DNA from: Shiella aurantiaca
GTDB taxonomy: Bacteria; Bacteroidota; Bacteroidia; Cytophagales; Cyclobacteriaceae
NCBI GenBank assembly: GCA_030412945.1
Contig: JAUHJS010000007.1
Span: forward strand, 186,001 to 250,000
Reading direction: 5' to 3'
Length of the DNA stretch: 64,000 bases
Each line of letters starts with the position of its first letter. The stretch's first letter is position 1. The translations under genes were made by a program, and so were the position numbers. This document shows positions 63,714 through 64,000 of the stretch, piece after piece. The notes under the pieces were generated by a model. It was given only the letters and a program-made list of their open reading frames with translations. It made no database searches and was not told where the DNA came from.

Positions 63714-64000
63714 TTATTGAGGGGAGCTATTAGGGCTTGGAACTGCTTTTTTTCGTTTCACGCTTTTGTGAGGAGGCATAAGAATGATTTGCTGCCATTT
63801 GGCCGTGCTCACCTTGTTTCCTCTGCTTTCATGTGCTTCAATCTTTTCCAAAATCTTCTTTCGGAAGTTCCATACCGTATTAATGCGCATGTCCAGTTTG
63901 GTGGCTATTTCTTCTAGGGTGAATCCCTTGCGGTAGCTGATTACGGTATAGGCAATGTAGAAGGCCTTTTCTAAGGGAAATTTTATCCCCTGGAATAAGG
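63714..64000 (-). CDS. C-terminal part of an IS1595-like zinc-ribbon/HTH transposase-related protein (partial)
   Basis: The frame is open from the right edge to a TAA at 63714 and gives 94 residues; the start is outside the window. It contains FPLEKAFYIAYTVISYRKGF followed by TLEEIATKLDMRINTVWNFRKKILEKIE, which resembles the region after the zinc ribbon and the helix-turn-helix of IS1595-family transposases. The protein ends about 50 residues after the HTH with a basic tail, so the DDE catalytic domain is absent. It could be a stand-alone DNA-binding protein or a truncated transposase. It lies upstream of susC on the same strand, where a PUL regulator would often sit. Confidence 0.5.
   Translation of the reverse strand, partial: LFQGIKFPLEKAFYIAYTVISYRKGFTLEEIATKLDMRINTVWNFRKKILEKIEAHESRGNKVSTAKWQQIILMPPHKSVKRKKAVPSPNSSPQ

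Noticed and set aside
1-64000. tRNA, rRNA or riboswitch genes
   Set aside because: No cloverleaf-like GTTCGA-type T arms with matching acceptor stems, rRNA blocks or known riboswitch cores were recognised by eye; a tRNAscan/Infernal run would settle it.

Overview
The window is chromosomal DNA of a Bacteroidota bacterium, most likely a free-living or marine member of a Cytophagales-like lineage; the order is inference. The phylum call rests on a SusC/SusD pair, a C-terminal type IX secretion (T9SS) sorting domain, an UpxY-type NusG paralogue, a DUF4920 lipoprotein, many lipoproteins and the general lack of Shine-Dalgarno leaders. No rRNA, tRNA or CRISPR array was found.

Layout: (1) 1-5700 holds small stand-alone genes: lipoproteins, a BLUF photoreceptor, an NTF2-like protein, a haem-motif lipoprotein and a penicillin-acylase-family Ntn hydrolase. 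(2) 5810-11185 is a sulfate uptake and activation operon (SLC13 permease, cysC, cysD, cysN, cysQ) with no APS/PAPS reductase. (3) 11318-18890 holds the KDO genes kdsC and kdsA, separated by a 1994-residue T9SS surface protein with 17 Cys-containing repeats. (4) 18930-47392 is a large exopolysaccharide/capsule locus: Wza-like exporter, Wzc-like tyrosine kinase, two sugar epimerases, UpxY-like antiterminator, an ArsR-like regulator, Wzx, Wzy, two sulfotransferases, several glycosyltransferases, three AsnB-type amidotransferases, two NodB-like (CE4-like) proteins, a methyltransferase, an ATP-grasp protein, the initiating sugar transferase and a PglD-like acyltransferase. (5) 47400-51200 is a repeat-rich accessory stretch with IS3 remnants, a lipocalin, an SDR and a GIY-YIG nuclease embedded in arrays of a palindromic element of about 120 bp, part of it amplified as exact 150-bp tandem units. 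(6) 51213-63460 holds a YdcF-family gene and, on the minus strand, a polysaccharide utilisation locus (SusC, SusD, LamG lipoprotein, two GH144-type enzymes, GH3) that best fits beta-1,2-glucan breakdown. A partial transposase-like HTH gene runs off the right edge.

The regions appear to work together. The operon in (2) makes PAPS, and the only visible users of PAPS in the window are the two sulfotransferases in (4), so a sulfated extracellular polysaccharide is the most economical reading. The UDP-glucuronate 4-epimerase plus three glutamine-dependent amidotransferases suggest amidated uronic acids in the same polymer.

The items most worth a second look are: the GIY-YIG gene with its palindromic arrays; a second family of CAAC/GTTG-rich intergenic repeats confined to four gaps around the UpxY-like and ArsR-like regulators, one copy of which has become the N-terminus of an epimerase; the sulfate operon and sulfotransferase link; and the AsnB and CE4-like paralogues.
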